Positions 20,435 through 29,740 of a stretch of DNA of 64,000 nt are shown piece after piece (positions within the stretch are counted from its first letter, which is position 1; the number at the start of each line of letters is the position of its first letter). The position numbers and the translations under genes are program-made. The stretch spans positions 83,228 to 147,227 of the forward strand of contig JAIXUC010000041.1 in assembly GCA_027483665.1 (NCBI GenBank), written 5' to 3'. The notes under the pieces are model-generated. The model was not told the origin of the DNA, searched no databases, and saw only the letters and a program-made list of their open reading frames with translations. The DNA comes from Comamonadaceae bacterium. GTDB taxonomy: Bacteria; Pseudomonadota; Gammaproteobacteria; Burkholderiales; Burkholderiaceae_C.

Positions 20435-20761
20435 ATGAAGCGCCACAACCAAGTGATTTGGGTGCAGCCGCATGCGCCGCCCAAGCCAGCGGAAGGCGAG
20501 CCCTGCAACGGGTGCGGCGTTTGCTGCTTGTCAGAACCATGCCCGCTGGGTGTGCTGTTGTCCTTTCGCTTACACGGTGCCTGTGCGGCCTTGCGTTGGT
20601 TGCCCCAAGAACAGATCTACCGATGCGGAGCACTGTCTAGCCCGAGTGCTTCTCGGGGAGTTCGCGGCGCACTGAGCCGTTTGCGATACGTTTGGCTCCG
20701 GCGTGCCATCGGTGCTGAACAAGGTTGTGATTGCAGCTTGGAGCCGAGCCCCGCGCCTTGA
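20435..20761 (+). CDS. Conserved cysteine-rich small protein
   Basis: 108 residues from ATG 20435; an in-frame TTG lies just before it. The N-terminal half has a dense cysteine motif, CNGCGVCCLSEPCPLG, and further cysteines occur at GACAAL, YRCGAL and GCDC. The pattern resembles putative zinc/iron-chelating (YkgJ-like) proteins, but no reaction is known. It is divergent from the protease gene and its stop overlaps the next start by one to two bases, suggesting cotranscription with the Nif3-like gene. Confidence 0.7.
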   Translation: MKRHNQVIWVQPHAPPKPAEGEPCNGCGVCCLSEPCPLGVLLSFRLHGACAALRWLPQEQIYRCGALSSPSASRGVRGALSRLRYVWLRRAIGAEQGCDCSLEPSPAP

Positions 20762-21529
20762 ATGACAATTTCACGCATGACTGACCGAAAGACTTTGCTA
20801 CTCGCTTTCGATGAGTTGCTGCAGCCAACAAGATTCACCGATTACGGCCCGAATGGGTTGCAAGTTGAAGGGCAACTGTCCGTTAGGCGAATCGTCTCCG
20901 GCGTGACTGCCAGTCGCGCTTTGATCGAGGCGGCGATTGCCGAGGAAGCCCAGGCCATCTTTGTGCATCACGGACTTTTCTGGCGCGGCCAAGATGGACG
21001 CCTCACAGGCTGGCTTCGCGAGCGGGTCGCCCTGCTCATGGCACACGACATCAACTTGTTCGCGTATCACCTGCCGCTCGACGCGCACCCCGAACTGGGC
21101 AATAACGCGCAACTGGCGCGGCTCGTTGGCACAGCGGTGCATGGCCATTTTGGGGAGCAAGCGCTGGGTTGCTGGGGAGAACTGCCGGGTGGTGGTTGTA
21201 GCTTGGCGCAACTCACGCAGCACGTTCAGCAGCAGCTGGGGCGCTCCCCAGTCGTCGTGGGTGAAAGCCAGAAGGCCATTCGCCGCTTGGGATGGTGCAG
21301 CGGCGGCGCGCAGTCTTTTTTTCAGGCAGCGATCGACGCTGGTGTCGATGCCTTTCTGACCGGAGAGATTTCGGAACCTCAGGCGCACATGGCCCGCGAG
21401 ACGGGCGTTGCTTTTTTAGCCTGCGGGCACCACGCCACCGAACGCCTGGGCGCCCCCGCCGTCGCGGCGCACGTTGCAGCTCGATTTGGGATCTCCCACA
21501 GCTTCGTCGACATCGATAACCCAGCATGA
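20762..21529 (+). CDS. Nif3-like dinuclear metal-binding protein (YbgI family)
   Basis: 255 residues; ATG 20777 is an alternative start. Family blocks are clear: DYGPNGLQVEG, AIFVHHGLFW, NLFAYHLPLDAHPELGNNAQL and a C-terminal ACGHHATERLGAPA, giving the histidines and acids of the di-metal site. Often annotated as GTP cyclohydrolase I type 2, its true substrate is unsettled. It overlaps pdxA by 4 bases. Confidence 0.92.
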   Translation: MTISRMTDRKTLLLAFDELLQPTRFTDYGPNGLQVEGQLSVRRIVSGVTASRALIEAAIAEEAQAIFVHHGLFWRGQDGRLTGWLRERVALLMAHDINLFAYHLPLDAHPELGNNAQLARLVGTAVHGHFGEQALGCWGELPGGGCSLAQLTQHVQQQLGRSPVVVGESQKAIRRLGWCSGGAQSFFQAAIDAGVDAFLTGEISEPQAHMARETGVAFLACGHHATERLGAPAVAAHVAARFGISHSFVDIDNPA

Positions 21530-22617
21530 CCACCCTCCCGCAAGCCCTAACCGCGCCGCTTGCCATCACCCTGGGAGACCCCTGCGGCATTGGCCCAGAA
21601 ATCGTTCTGAAGTCGCTGCAGTGCGACCCATCGTGGATGAACTTGGTCGTTTGCGTTGGCGACTTGGGGGTGCTGGAGCGCACGGCCGCTGCGTTGCGTT
21701 GGCAAAAGGGGTTTCGGGCCGTCAACAGCGTGCGTGCAGCCTTGGATTTGCGGCGCGAGCAGCCCCATGTACTGCCCGTTGTGCAAGTGGGCGACTGCCT
21801 GCCCAACATGCCTTTGGGTCAAGTGGATGCTCGGGCTGGAGCCGCTGCGCAGAGGTGGGTTGAGTGGGCTGCCAACGCTGCGCTGAGGGGCGAGGTTGCT
21901 GGGCTGGTAACGGCACCCCTTCACAAAGCCGCTCTCGCGGCTGCAGGTTGCCCGTACCCTGGGCACACAGAACTCCTTCAGGCCAATGCAGCGGCGTTTC
22001 TGGAGTTGGACCCATCCCAGTTGCCAGTCCGGATGATGCTTGCGAACAACGAGTTGCGCACAGTGCTGACAAGCATTCACGTGTCACTGCGGCAGGCCAT
22101 CGATGCGATCACCGTCGATTCTGTTTTGGAAACCTTGCGCATCACCCATGCACATGGTCTGCGCTGCCACCCGGGTGAGCGCTGGCGGATCGCTGTCGCC
22201 GGGTTGAACCCGCATGCAGGAGAGGGTGGACTCTTCGGTCAAGAAGAAACGCTCGCGATCGCTCCTGCGATCGAGGTGGCGCTCTCAGAGGGCATGGATG
22301 TTCATGGCCCCATCTCCCCAGACACCGTGTTCATGCGCGCCCGATCTGTCGGTGCACGGCCTGGGGAATTTGATGTCGTGGTGGCGATGTACCACGACCA
22401 GGGGCTCATTCCCGTGAAGTACCTCGGAGTCGCCGATGGCGTCAACGTGACACTTGGACTGCCGTTCATTCGAACCAGCCCAGACCACGGAACCGCTTTT
22501 GACATAGCCGGCAAGTACCAAGCCGACCCCAGCAGTTTTTTGACTGCCCTGAAGAGCGCTTTCGCCCTGGCCGTCTCATCTAAGCCGGCACCACGGCCAG
22601 CAGTGCAGCATGAATAA
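21526..22617 (+). CDS. pdxA: 4-hydroxythreonine-4-phosphate dehydrogenase
   Basis: 363 residues. It oxidises 4-phosphohydroxy-L-threonine in the DXP-dependent pyridoxal 5'-phosphate route. Conserved elements: ITLGDPCGIGPEI at the N-terminus, the metal histidines in GHTELLQ, LTSIHVSLRQA and AMYHDQGLIPVKYLG, and LGLPFIRTSPDHGTAFDIAGK. It starts inside the last codons of the Nif3-like gene and converges with mscL. Confidence 0.96.
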   Translation: MTTLPQALTAPLAITLGDPCGIGPEIVLKSLQCDPSWMNLVVCVGDLGVLERTAAALRWQKGFRAVNSVRAALDLRREQPHVLPVVQVGDCLPNMPLGQVDARAGAAAQRWVEWAANAALRGEVAGLVTAPLHKAALAAAGCPYPGHTELLQANAAAFLELDPSQLPVRMMLANNELRTVLTSIHVSLRQAIDAITVDSVLETLRITHAHGLRCHPGERWRIAVAGLNPHAGEGGLFGQEETLAIAPAIEVALSEGMDVHGPISPDTVFMRARSVGARPGEFDVVVAMYHDQGLIPVKYLGVADGVNVTLGLPFIRTSPDHGTAFDIAGKYQADPSSFLTALKSAFALAVSSKPAPRPAVQHE

Positions 22618-22644
22618 ACCTCTTGGAAGCGATGGACCGACCAG

Positions 22645-23082
22645 CTAGCGCTTGAGTTGGTCGCGAATCTCGCGCAAAAGCAACACATCTTCAGGCGTCG
22701 GCGGTGGGTTAGCCCCGGCCAACGTCTCAGCAGGCGCTTGTCTTTTAAGCCGGTTGACTTGCTTGACCATGAGGAAGATGACGGCGGCCAAGACAATGAA
22801 GTTCACAGCGACCGTTATGAAGTTGCCGTAGGCCAGCACCGGAACCCCCGCCTTTCGCAGCGAATCGAGCGTCAATGCGGTACCGGTCGGGACGTTTCCC
22901 AGAACAAAAAACAAGCTCGAAAAATCCAGCTTGCCGAAGAACATCCCCACCACCGGCATGATCAAGTCGGTCACGACCGATTCAACGATCTTTCCGAAGG
23001 CTGCTCCGATGATCACGCCGACCGCGAGGTCGATCACGTTTCCCTTGACGGCAAACTCTTTGAACTCCTCAATCACTTTCAT
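22645..23082 (-). CDS. mscL: Large-conductance mechanosensitive channel
   Basis: 145 residues. The N-terminal amphipathic helix and first membrane helix ([26 protein letters not shown]) and second helix ([22 protein letters not shown]) match MscL, followed by a cytoplasmic helix ending [12 protein letters not shown]. It opens on hypo-osmotic shock. It is divergent from petA across a ~220-base intergenic stretch. Confidence 0.96.
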   Translation of the reverse strand: MKVIEEFKEFAVKGNVIDLAVGVIIGAAFGKIVESVVTDLIMPVVGMFFGKLDFSSLFFVLGNVPTGTALTLDSLRKAGVPVLAYGNFITVAVNFIVLAAVIFLMVKQVNRLKRQAPAETLAGANPPPTPEDVLLLREIRDQLKR

Positions 23083-23301
23083 GGATGTTGCCTCCTACAG
23101 CTGTGGGGTTGCAGAACAAAGACTTCGTACCGGTGCGTCCTGAAGACCCGGCTTTCAACTTGGTTGCCACTGGCCAAGACCAATCCGTTGAAGAGGCCTC
23201 CGCTAGAATCAACGAGTCTAAGAGGTGCGCACCGCTGGCAATACAAGCCAGTCATGCCCGAGCACCTCAAGCACACAAGCGCAGCAGCATTTGAGGGCCA
23301 T

Positions 23302-23901
23302 ATGAGCGACACCAGCATCGATAACAGTAAACGAACTTGGCTGATTGCCTCGACCTGTGCAGGATTTGCAGGGGGTGCAGCGGTTGCGGTCCCTTTCGTC
23401 AGTACGTTCCAGCCTTCCGAGCGGGCCCGAGCGGCCGGAGCATCGGTTGAGGTCGACATCGCCGATCTGCGGCCTGGCGAAAAGTTGACTGTTGAGTGGC
23501 GTGGAAAGCCGGTTTGGATCATCAGACGTACGCCAGAACAGCTTGCAGCCTTGGACTCCATCAAGGAGCAACTCGCAGACCCAGAGTCAGCGCGCAAGCC
23601 GTCGGAGCTGACCCCCGCATACGCCCGAAACGGTCACCGATCAATCAAGCCCGAGGTGATGGTGGCCGTGGGAATCTGCACCCACCTTGGCTGCTCTCCT
23701 TCTGATAAGTTCACCCCGGGACCCCAACCATCTTTGCCAAATGACTGGGCAGGCGGTTTCTTGTGTGCGTGTCACGGCTCAACTTTCGACATGGCGGGCC
23801 GGGTCTACAAGAACAAGCCTGCCCCGGACAACCTGGAGGTGCCGCCACACATGTATGTGTCGGATACGCGCCTGCTGATCGGCGAAGACAAAAAAGCCTG
23901 A
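23302..23901 (+). CDS. petA: Ubiquinol-cytochrome c reductase Rieske iron-sulfur subunit
   Basis: 199 residues from the ATG at 23302; the frame stays open far upstream, antisense to mscL, but that extension is not coding. The N-terminal signal/anchor WLIASTCAGFAGGAAVAVPF resembles a Tat-type membrane anchor, although the twin-arginine is reduced to Lys-Arg. The 2Fe-2S ligands lie in CTHLGC and CHGSTF. It is part of the bc1 complex with the two genes downstream. Confidence 0.95.
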   Translation: MSDTSIDNSKRTWLIASTCAGFAGGAAVAVPFVSTFQPSERARAAGASVEVDIADLRPGEKLTVEWRGKPVWIIRRTPEQLAALDSIKEQLADPESARKPSELTPAYARNGHRSIKPEVMVAVGICTHLGCSPSDKFTPGPQPSLPNDWAGGFLCACHGSTFDMAGRVYKNKPAPDNLEVPPHMYVSDTRLLIGEDKKA

Positions 23902-23929
23902 TCAGCATTAGCCATTCAAGAGGACAACC

Positions 23930-25330
23930 ATGGCTGAAATGAAAGAGATTTCCCCCAACGCGCCCGTCGGGGCCAAGTTGATGAATTGGGTAGACAACCG
24001 ATTTCCAGCGACTAAGCTCTACAAAGAGCATTTGAGTGAGTACTACGCACCCAAGAATTTCAATTTCTGGTATTTCTTTGGTTCACTGGCTCTGCTGGTG
24101 CTCGTTATCCAGATAGTGACCGGTATCTTTTTGGTGATGCATTACAAGCCAGACGCAGAATTAGCATTTGCGTCGGTCGAATACATCATGAGAGACGTGC
24201 CCTGGGGTTGGTTGGTGCGCTACATGCACTCGACTGGCGCATCTGCGTTCTTTGTGGTTGTTTATTTGCACATGTTCCGGGGGCTCATCTACGGCTCTTA
24301 CCGTAAGCCTAGAGAGCTTGTATGGGTTTTCGGTTGTGCAATTTTCCTCTGTCTCATGGCAGAGGCATTCATGGGCTACCTGCTTCCTTGGGGCCAAATG
24401 AGCTATTGGGGCGCGCAGGTGATCGTGAACCTATTTGCCGCTATTCCTTTTGTGGGTCCCGACCTTGCGATTTTGATCCGCGGTGATTACGTAGTGAGTG
24501 ACGCCACCTTGAATAGATTCTTCAGTTTCCATGTGATTGCTGTCCCTCTGGTGCTGCTTGGGTTGGTCGCTGCACACATCATTGCGCTGCACGAGGTGGG
24601 ATCTAACAATCCTGATGGCGTCGATATCAAGGCCAAGCTGGACGAAACGGGTAAGCCCTTGGATGGTATTCCCTTTCACCCCTATTACACGGTTCACGAT
24701 ATCTTGGGGGTCAGCGTTTTCCTGATGGCTTTCTCTGCCATTATTTTCTTTGCTCCAGAGTTTGGCGGTTTCTTCTTGGAATACAACAACTTCATTCCTG
24801 CTGACCCGCTGAAGACGCCTTTGCACATCGCACCAGTCTGGTACTTCACTCCGTACTATTCGATGCTGAGAGCCATCACTGCTGAGTTCATGTATGTCTT
24901 GGTGGCGTGCGTGCTGGGCGGTGCATTGCTGGCTGTCTGGAAAATCCAGATGGCACAGATCGTCAAGGGCGCCATCGTGGTGGCTGCGATCGTTTCAGCC
25001 GCTCTTTTGCTGTCCATTGACGCTAAGTTCTGGGGCGTAGTCGTCATGGGTGGCGCGGTCATTATTCTGTTCTTCCTGCCTTGGCTCGACTACAGCCCTG
25101 TCCGCTCAATCCGGTACCGTCCGAGTTGGAACAAATACCTCTACGGAGTATTTGTAGTGAATTTCTTTGTTCTGGGTTACCTAGGCGTACTGCCACCTTC
25201 GCCAATTGGTGAGCGCGTTTCGCAGGTGGGCACGCTGTTTTATTTTGGTTTCTTCATCCTCATGCCGTGGTGGAGTCGTTTGGGCGACGCTAAGCCAGTG
25301 CCTGATCGGGTAACGTTCGCCGCTCATTGA
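23930..25330 (+). CDS. petB: Cytochrome b subunit of the bc1 complex
   Basis: 466 residues with about eight to nine membrane helices. The four heme-ligating histidines sit in the expected pairs (YMHSTGASAFFVVVYLHMFRG and FFSFHVIAVPLVLLGLVAAHI). The Qo-site PEWY-type motif appears as HIAPVWYFTPYYSML, with Pro-Val-Trp-Tyr instead of Pro-Glu-Trp-Tyr. The substitution is noteworthy though known in betaproteobacteria and bc1 relatives. An AGGACAACC leader precedes the ATG. Confidence 0.96.
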   Translation: MAEMKEISPNAPVGAKLMNWVDNRFPATKLYKEHLSEYYAPKNFNFWYFFGSLALLVLVIQIVTGIFLVMHYKPDAELAFASVEYIMRDVPWGWLVRYMHSTGASAFFVVVYLHMFRGLIYGSYRKPRELVWVFGCAIFLCLMAEAFMGYLLPWGQMSYWGAQVIVNLFAAIPFVGPDLAILIRGDYVVSDATLNRFFSFHVIAVPLVLLGLVAAHIIALHEVGSNNPDGVDIKAKLDETGKPLDGIPFHPYYTVHDILGVSVFLMAFSAIIFFAPEFGGFFLEYNNFIPADPLKTPLHIAPVWYFTPYYSMLRAITAEFMYVLVACVLGGALLAVWKIQMAQIVKGAIVVAAIVSAALLLSIDAKFWGVVVMGGAVIILFFLPWLDYSPVRSIRYRPSWNKYLYGVFVVNFFVLGYLGVLPPSPIGERVSQVGTLFYFGFFILMPWWSRLGDAKPVPDRVTFAAH

Positions 25331-25347
25331 TTTGCAGAGACTAAGCA

Positions 25348-26106
25348 ATGATTAAAGTTCTTCTTGGATTGGTGGTCGTGGTGTCCATGCAGTCAGCGGC
25401 ATGGGCAGCCGGTGGGGGTGTCGCATGGGACAAGGCACCGCTCAAAACTAACGACATGGCTTCATTGCAAAACGGCGCCAAGATTTTTGCAAACTATTGC
25501 CTGAATTGTCATGCTGCATCCTTCATGCGATATAACCGGTTGCAGGATATTGGGCTGACTGAGCAGCAAATTAAAGACAACCTGATGTTCGCAACGGATA
25601 AAGTTGGCGAAACCATGAAGGTGTCCATGGATCCCAAGCAGGCAAAGGCTTGGTTCGGCGGGAATCCCCCCGATTTGACTTTGATCGCACGTTCTAGGTC
25701 GGCTGTAGGTGTCGGGCCTGGTTCAGACTATCTATATACCTTTTTGCGAACTTACTATCGCGACGATACCAAGCCAACCGGTTGGAATAACTTGGCGTTC
25801 CCCAACGCGGGCATGCCTCATGTTTTGTGGGAACTTCAGGGTGAGCGTAGGCCCATCTTCGAGAAAGTTACAGAGCATGGCCAGGACCTTCAAGTTCTTA
25901 AAGGATGGGAGCAGGTAACTCCTGGGACAATGACACCTTTGGAATATGACCAGGCGATTGGCGATCTGGTCAGTTTTTTGCAATGGATGGGTGAGCCCGC
26001 TCGGAATGACCGTGTTCGTATTGGTATTTGGGTTCTGATGTTTTTAGGTGTGTTCACTGTTATCGCATGGCGGTTGAACGCAGCTTACTGGAAAGACATC
26101 AAGTAA
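25348..26106 (+). CDS. petC: Cytochrome c1
   Basis: 252 residues. A signal peptide (VVVVSMQSAAWAAGGG) precedes the mature protein. One heme c motif CLNCH is near residue 51 and the sixth-ligand Met region lies downstream. A C-terminal membrane anchor (IGIWVLMFLGVFTVIAWRLNAAYWKDIK) is visible. It is the last gene of petABC and is followed by a clear intrinsic terminator. Confidence 0.95.
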   Translation: MIKVLLGLVVVVSMQSAAWAAGGGVAWDKAPLKTNDMASLQNGAKIFANYCLNCHAASFMRYNRLQDIGLTEQQIKDNLMFATDKVGETMKVSMDPKQAKAWFGGNPPDLTLIARSRSAVGVGPGSDYLYTFLRTYYRDDTKPTGWNNLAFPNAGMPHVLWELQGERRPIFEKVTEHGQDLQVLKGWEQVTPGTMTPLEYDQAIGDLVSFLQWMGEPARNDRVRIGIWVLMFLGVFTVIAWRLNAAYWKDIK

Positions 26107-26140
26107 TAATTGATGCACCACGCCTGTTGGCGTGTTTGGC

Positions 26141-26174
26141 AGAGTGGGCGGCCGACATGGCCCCCACTCTTTTT
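26141..26174 (+). terminator. Intrinsic terminator after petC
   Basis: AGAGTGGG pairs with CCCACTCT, continued by GGCC/GGCC around the loop GACAT with one bulged C. It is followed directly by TTTT. It ends the petABC transcript about 20 bases before sspA. Confidence 0.85.
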
Positions 26175-26195
26175 GACTTTTAGGGAGACATTCAG

Positions 26196-26807
26196 ATGAT
26201 GGTGCTGTACTCGGGGACCACGTGTCCGTTCTCACATCGATGCCGCTTCGTGTTGTTCGAGAAAGGTATGGATTTTGAGATCCGTGACGTAGATTTGTAT
26301 AACAAACCCGAGGATATCAGCGTCATGAATCCTTACGGTCAAGTTCCAATATTGGTTGAACGCGACCTCATTTTATACGAGTCAAATATCATTAATGAGT
26401 ATATTGACGAGAGGTTTCCTCACCCTCAATTAATGCCAGGAGATCCAGTAGACCGGGCACGCGTGCGCCTCTTTTTGTTGAATTTTGAGAAAGAACTGTT
26501 CACGCATGTCTCTGTACTGGAATCTCGAGCTGCTAAAGCCAACGAAAAGGCACTTGAGAAGGCAAAAGGGCACATTCGTGATCGCTTGACCCAGCTTGCG
26601 CCTGTTTTTCTTAAAAACAAGTTCATGCTCGGCGATAGCTTTTCTATGCTCGATGTTGCGATTGCACCATTGCTCTGGCGTTTGGATTATTACGGTATCG
26701 ATCTGTCGAAAAATGCAGCCCCGTTGCTCAAGTACGCTGAACGTATCTTCTCCCGTCCAGCATACATCGAAGCGTTGACGCCTTCAGAAAAGGTCATGCG
26801 CAAGTGA
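26196..26807 (+). CDS. sspA: Stringent starvation protein A
   Basis: 203 residues with a GST-like fold. The N-terminal thioredoxin domain is LYSGTTCPFSHRCRFVLFEKGMDFEIRDVDL, with PYGQVPILVERDLILYESN typical of SspA. In E. coli it binds RNA polymerase and affects stationary-phase and acid-stress transcription. The sequence is visibly richer in A/T than its neighbours. It is paired with sspB 16 bases downstream. Confidence 0.93.
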   Translation: MMVLYSGTTCPFSHRCRFVLFEKGMDFEIRDVDLYNKPEDISVMNPYGQVPILVERDLILYESNIINEYIDERFPHPQLMPGDPVDRARVRLFLLNFEKELFTHVSVLESRAAKANEKALEKAKGHIRDRLTQLAPVFLKNKFMLGDSFSMLDVAIAPLLWRLDYYGIDLSKNAAPLLKYAERIFSRPAYIEALTPSEKVMRK

Positions 26808-26823
26808 GATCCTTGCCTCCTGT

Positions 26824-27333
26824 ATGAATATCATGGAGCCGAACACCACTACATCGACGCGCCCGTACCTTATTCGGGCGCTGTATGAGTGGTGTACGGA
26901 TAACGCGTTAACGCCCTATGTGGCCGTGCTGGTTGATGAGTCTGTTCAGGTGCCAAGGGAATATGTTAAGAATGGTGAGATCGTTTTAAACATCAGCCTA
27001 GATGCCACCAGTGGCCTTCGACTAGGAAATGATTTCATTGAATTCAAAGCACGTTTTGCCGGCTCTTCAAGGGAAATTCTTGTCCCGATCGGAAGAGTCA
27101 TTGCTGTATACGCCCGAGAAAACGGTCAAGGCATGGCGTTTCCTATGCCTTCTGCAGGTGGGCAGATTGAAAGAGCAGACGATGGGTCTACGAAAAACAA
27201 TGGCCCCATCGATCGCCCTGTTTTGTTGGTTCCAGTGGCAGAGGGTGGTGAATCCAGAGGCGATGAACAAGGAGCAGACCCGCCTCCCCCTCGACCTCAA
27301 GGCGGTCGACCAAGTTTAAAGCGCGTGAAGTAG
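26824..27333 (+). CDS. sspB: ClpXP protease specificity-enhancing factor SspB
   Basis: 169 residues. The N-terminal substrate-binding domain starts STRPYLIRALYEWCTDNALTPYV and contains VLNISLDATSGLRLGNDFIEF. A flexible acidic/proline-rich linker leads to the C-terminal ClpX-binding tail RPSLKRVK. It delivers ssrA-tagged proteins to ClpXP. It follows sspA in the usual two-gene unit. Confidence 0.93.
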   Translation: MNIMEPNTTTSTRPYLIRALYEWCTDNALTPYVAVLVDESVQVPREYVKNGEIVLNISLDATSGLRLGNDFIEFKARFAGSSREILVPIGRVIAVYARENGQGMAFPMPSAGGQIERADDGSTKNNGPIDRPVLLVPVAEGGESRGDEQGADPPPPRPQGGRPSLKRVK

Positions 27334-27379
27334 TGTTGGTTTAAGCTTGCGCTGCTACAGATTTTTAGAAATGCCCATC

Positions 27380-27455
27380 GCCGATTTAGCTCAGTTGGTA
27401 GAGCAACCGCCTTGTAAGCGGTAGGTCATCAGTTCGAATCCGATAATCGGCACCA
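27380..27455 (+). tRNA. tRNA-Thr (anticodon UGU)
   Basis: 76 bases including an encoded CCA. The acceptor arms GCCGATT/AATCGGC pair fully, the D arm is GCTC..GAGC, the anticodon stem ACCGC/GCGGT holds loop CTTGTAA with anticodon TGT at 27413-27415, and the T arm carries TTCGAAT. The single A·C opposition in the T stem also occurs in E. coli tRNA-Thr(UGU). Confidence 0.96.
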
Positions 27456-27469
27456 CAGTTAATTGATCG

Positions 27470-27889
27470 ATGTCTGGGATGAGTCCTTCCATTGCTCCGC
27501 TAGCCATCACCTTGCATCGTCGATCGCGCGAGTTGGAGATGGCTTTCACTGATGGGTCAGTTGTTCGACTGGCCTTCGAGTTGATGCGTGTGTTCTCGCC
27601 ATCAGCAGAGGTACAGGGGCATGCTCCAGATCAATCCGTTTTGCAGACAGGACACCGGTTGGTGCTGATTGAAGATGTAGAGCTGGTAGGCCACTACGGA
27701 ATTCGTCCTAAATTCTCCGATGGGCACCATACGGGTATCTTTGCTTGGGATTACCTTCTCAGACTGTCCAGTGAGCGCGATCAGCTTTGGAGCGCTTATG
27801 AAAGTCGCCTGAAGGCGGCTGGTGCGTCCCGAGATGCAGGTGCTCCCCAGCAGGCCTCTGTTGGTTGTAAAGGCGAGCGCAGCAAATGA
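27470..27889 (+). CDS. DUF971 family protein
   Basis: 139 residues. The DUF971 (GBBH-like N-terminal) fold is recognisable from [39 protein letters not shown] and [24 protein letters not shown]. The family is often encoded next to ubiE or Fe-S genes; its function is not established. The start is 14 bases after the tRNA. ubiE begins 16 bases downstream. Confidence 0.9.
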   Translation: MSGMSPSIAPLAITLHRRSRELEMAFTDGSVVRLAFELMRVFSPSAEVQGHAPDQSVLQTGHRLVLIEDVELVGHYGIRPKFSDGHHTGIFAWDYLLRLSSERDQLWSAYESRLKAAGASRDAGAPQQASVGCKGERSK

Positions 27890-27905
27890 CCTCACAGGCA
27901 TCCAC

Positions 27906-28643
27906 ATGACTGGTACCCACTTCGGCTACGAGCGCGTAGCGGAGGCTGACAAGGCGGGCAAGGTAAGGCGCGTGTTCGATTCGGTTGCGTCGCGATATGA
28001 CGTGATGAACGACTTGATGTCGGCTGGGCTACATCGCATCTGGAAGGCGTACGCGGTAGCTGTAGCAAACGTCCAGCTTGGGCAGAAAGTGCTGGATATT
28101 GCAGGCGGCACAGGCGACTTGGCAATGGCTTTCGCTAAATTGGCAGGTAATCGCGGCCAGGTGGTTCACACTGACATCAACGAGGCCATGCTCTCAGAGG
28201 GACGTCGCCGTTTGGCGGACCAGGGTGTCATTCTGCCTACGATCATCTGCGACGCCGAGCGGCTCCCCTTCCCCGACGCGTACTTCGATGTGGTTACCGT
28301 CGCCTTTGGGCTGCGAAACATGACTCACAAAGACGTCGCTATCTCTGAGATGCACCGAGTCCTTCGACCTGGTGGCAAGCTGTTGGTTCTGGAGTTTTCC
28401 CGGGTCGCGCCTCCACTGACGAAGGCATACGATTGGTACTCCTTCAATGTGCTGCCTCGAATAGGGCAGATGGTGGCGGGCGATTCACGCAGCTACCGCT
28501 ACCTCGCTGAATCTATTCGAATGCATCCAGGACAGGAAGAGCTAAAGGGCATGCTGCGTAAAGGCGGCTTCGGCCATGTGGACTATCACAACCTCAGTGC
28601 GGGTATCGCAGCTTTGCATGTTGGAATACGAACGTCGTTGTGA
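27906..28643 (+). CDS. ubiE: Ubiquinone/menaquinone biosynthesis C-methyltransferase
   Basis: 245 residues from ATG 27906, giving the family N-terminus [39 protein letters not shown] motif I is [12 protein letters not shown] and the later block [25 protein letters not shown] is diagnostic. It methylates the ring carbon of the demethoxy-quinol. It is the first of several ubiquinone genes here (ubiE, ubiJ, ubiB). Confidence 0.96.
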   Translation: MTGTHFGYERVAEADKAGKVRRVFDSVASRYDVMNDLMSAGLHRIWKAYAVAVANVQLGQKVLDIAGGTGDLAMAFAKLAGNRGQVVHTDINEAMLSEGRRRLADQGVILPTIICDAERLPFPDAYFDVVTVAFGLRNMTHKDVAISEMHRVLRPGGKLLVLEFSRVAPPLTKAYDWYSFNVLPRIGQMVAGDSRSYRYLAESIRMHPGQEELKGMLRKGGFGHVDYHNLSAGIAALHVGIRTSL

Positions 28644-28667
28644 TCTATCAGACCAATCGGAGGGGCT

Positions 28668-29645
28668 ATGAAATTATGGGCAGCTGTTTTTGCGACGTTG
28701 ATGTGCTTGTCGGTGTTCGACGCCGACGCAGCAAAGCGTCTAGGCGGTGGTAAAAGTTTTGGAAAGCAGTCCAGCAATGTGACGCAAAGGGACAGCGCTG
28801 GCCCTGCGGCCTCTCCGCAACAGGCCCCCGCCAATGGTGCAAGCCGTCAAGCAAACTCACCCACAACTGGCGCTGCTGCGACCTCAAGGCCTTGGGGTGC
28901 TATGTTGGGCGGGTTGGCTGCAGGCTTGGGCCTGGCTTGGTTGGCAAGCTCGCTAGGGTTGGGCGAGGCTTTTGGACAGTTTTTGTTGATTGCCCTCTTG
29001 GCAATGGCAGGTGTTGTGTTGTGGAAGGTATTGGCTCGTTCGCGTCAAAGCCAATCCACAGCCGGAGCCGCTCGCTATGCCTACCAAGGCGCATCCGACC
29101 AAACTGCCCCAGTTCAGCGCAACTACAGCCCGGACAATGTGGGCAACGATGCTTCTGCGCGACCTTGGGAAAGAAACAGCATGGCCTTTGACGCAGCACG
29201 GCCTTCGCCAATGGGCTCGGTTATTGGCTCGGCCCTGTCTGGCAAGCCGAACTGGTCTGTGCCTGACGACTTCGACACGCATTCTTTCGTTGAAGCCGCG
29301 AAACGAAATTTCGTCTCTTTGCAAGCCGCTTGGGACCGTTCAGATGTCCAAGCTTTGCGTACGCTCATGACCGACGAAATGTTCTCTGAAATCAGACAGC
29401 AGCTGAGCGAACGCGAGGCCCACACCGGTAGCCAACCAAACCTCACCGATGTAGTGATGATCGATGCTCATTTGCTTGGGATCGAAGACCTAGGCGCACA
29501 TTACATGGCCAGCGTCGAGTTTTCAGGAATGATCCGCGAAGAGCCATCTGCAGGGCCAAGCCCATTCCGCGAGGTTTGGAATATGACCAAGCCAAAAAGT
29601 GGTGCCTCTGGCTGGCTGGTGGCAGGCGTCCAAGCGCTGCAGTGA
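28668..29645 (+). CDS. Tim44-like domain membrane protein
   Basis: 325 residues. A signal sequence (MKLWAAVFATLMCLSVFDADAA) is followed by a basic, glycine/serine-rich segment, two hydrophobic stretches (MLGGLAAGLGLAWLASSLGLG and FLLIALLAMAGVVLWKVL), and a C-terminal Tim44-like domain (FVEAAKRNFVSLQAAWDRSDVQALRTLMTDEM ... ASVEFSGMIREE). The family is related to the lipid-facing domain of mitochondrial Tim44. Its placement between ubiE and ubiJ suggests a link to ubiquinone assembly, which is inference. Confidence 0.88.
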   Translation: MKLWAAVFATLMCLSVFDADAAKRLGGGKSFGKQSSNVTQRDSAGPAASPQQAPANGASRQANSPTTGAAATSRPWGAMLGGLAAGLGLAWLASSLGLGEAFGQFLLIALLAMAGVVLWKVLARSRQSQSTAGAARYAYQGASDQTAPVQRNYSPDNVGNDASARPWERNSMAFDAARPSPMGSVIGSALSGKPNWSVPDDFDTHSFVEAAKRNFVSLQAAWDRSDVQALRTLMTDEMFSEIRQQLSEREAHTGSQPNLTDVVMIDAHLLGIEDLGAHYMASVEFSGMIREEPSAGPSPFREVWNMTKPKSGASGWLVAGVQALQ

Positions 29646-29740
29646 CAAATCGGACCCATTACAAGGGCATGGCGGCGGCCTGCGATTGGATGGCGGGATG
29701 GCTGCAGCCTTGGGGCGGTCCATGACTTCTTAAGGATCAG

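Noticed and set aside
22657..23301. Long N-terminal extension of the Rieske frame
   Set aside because: The open frame runs antisense through mscL; the protein family begins at 23302 with its membrane anchor.
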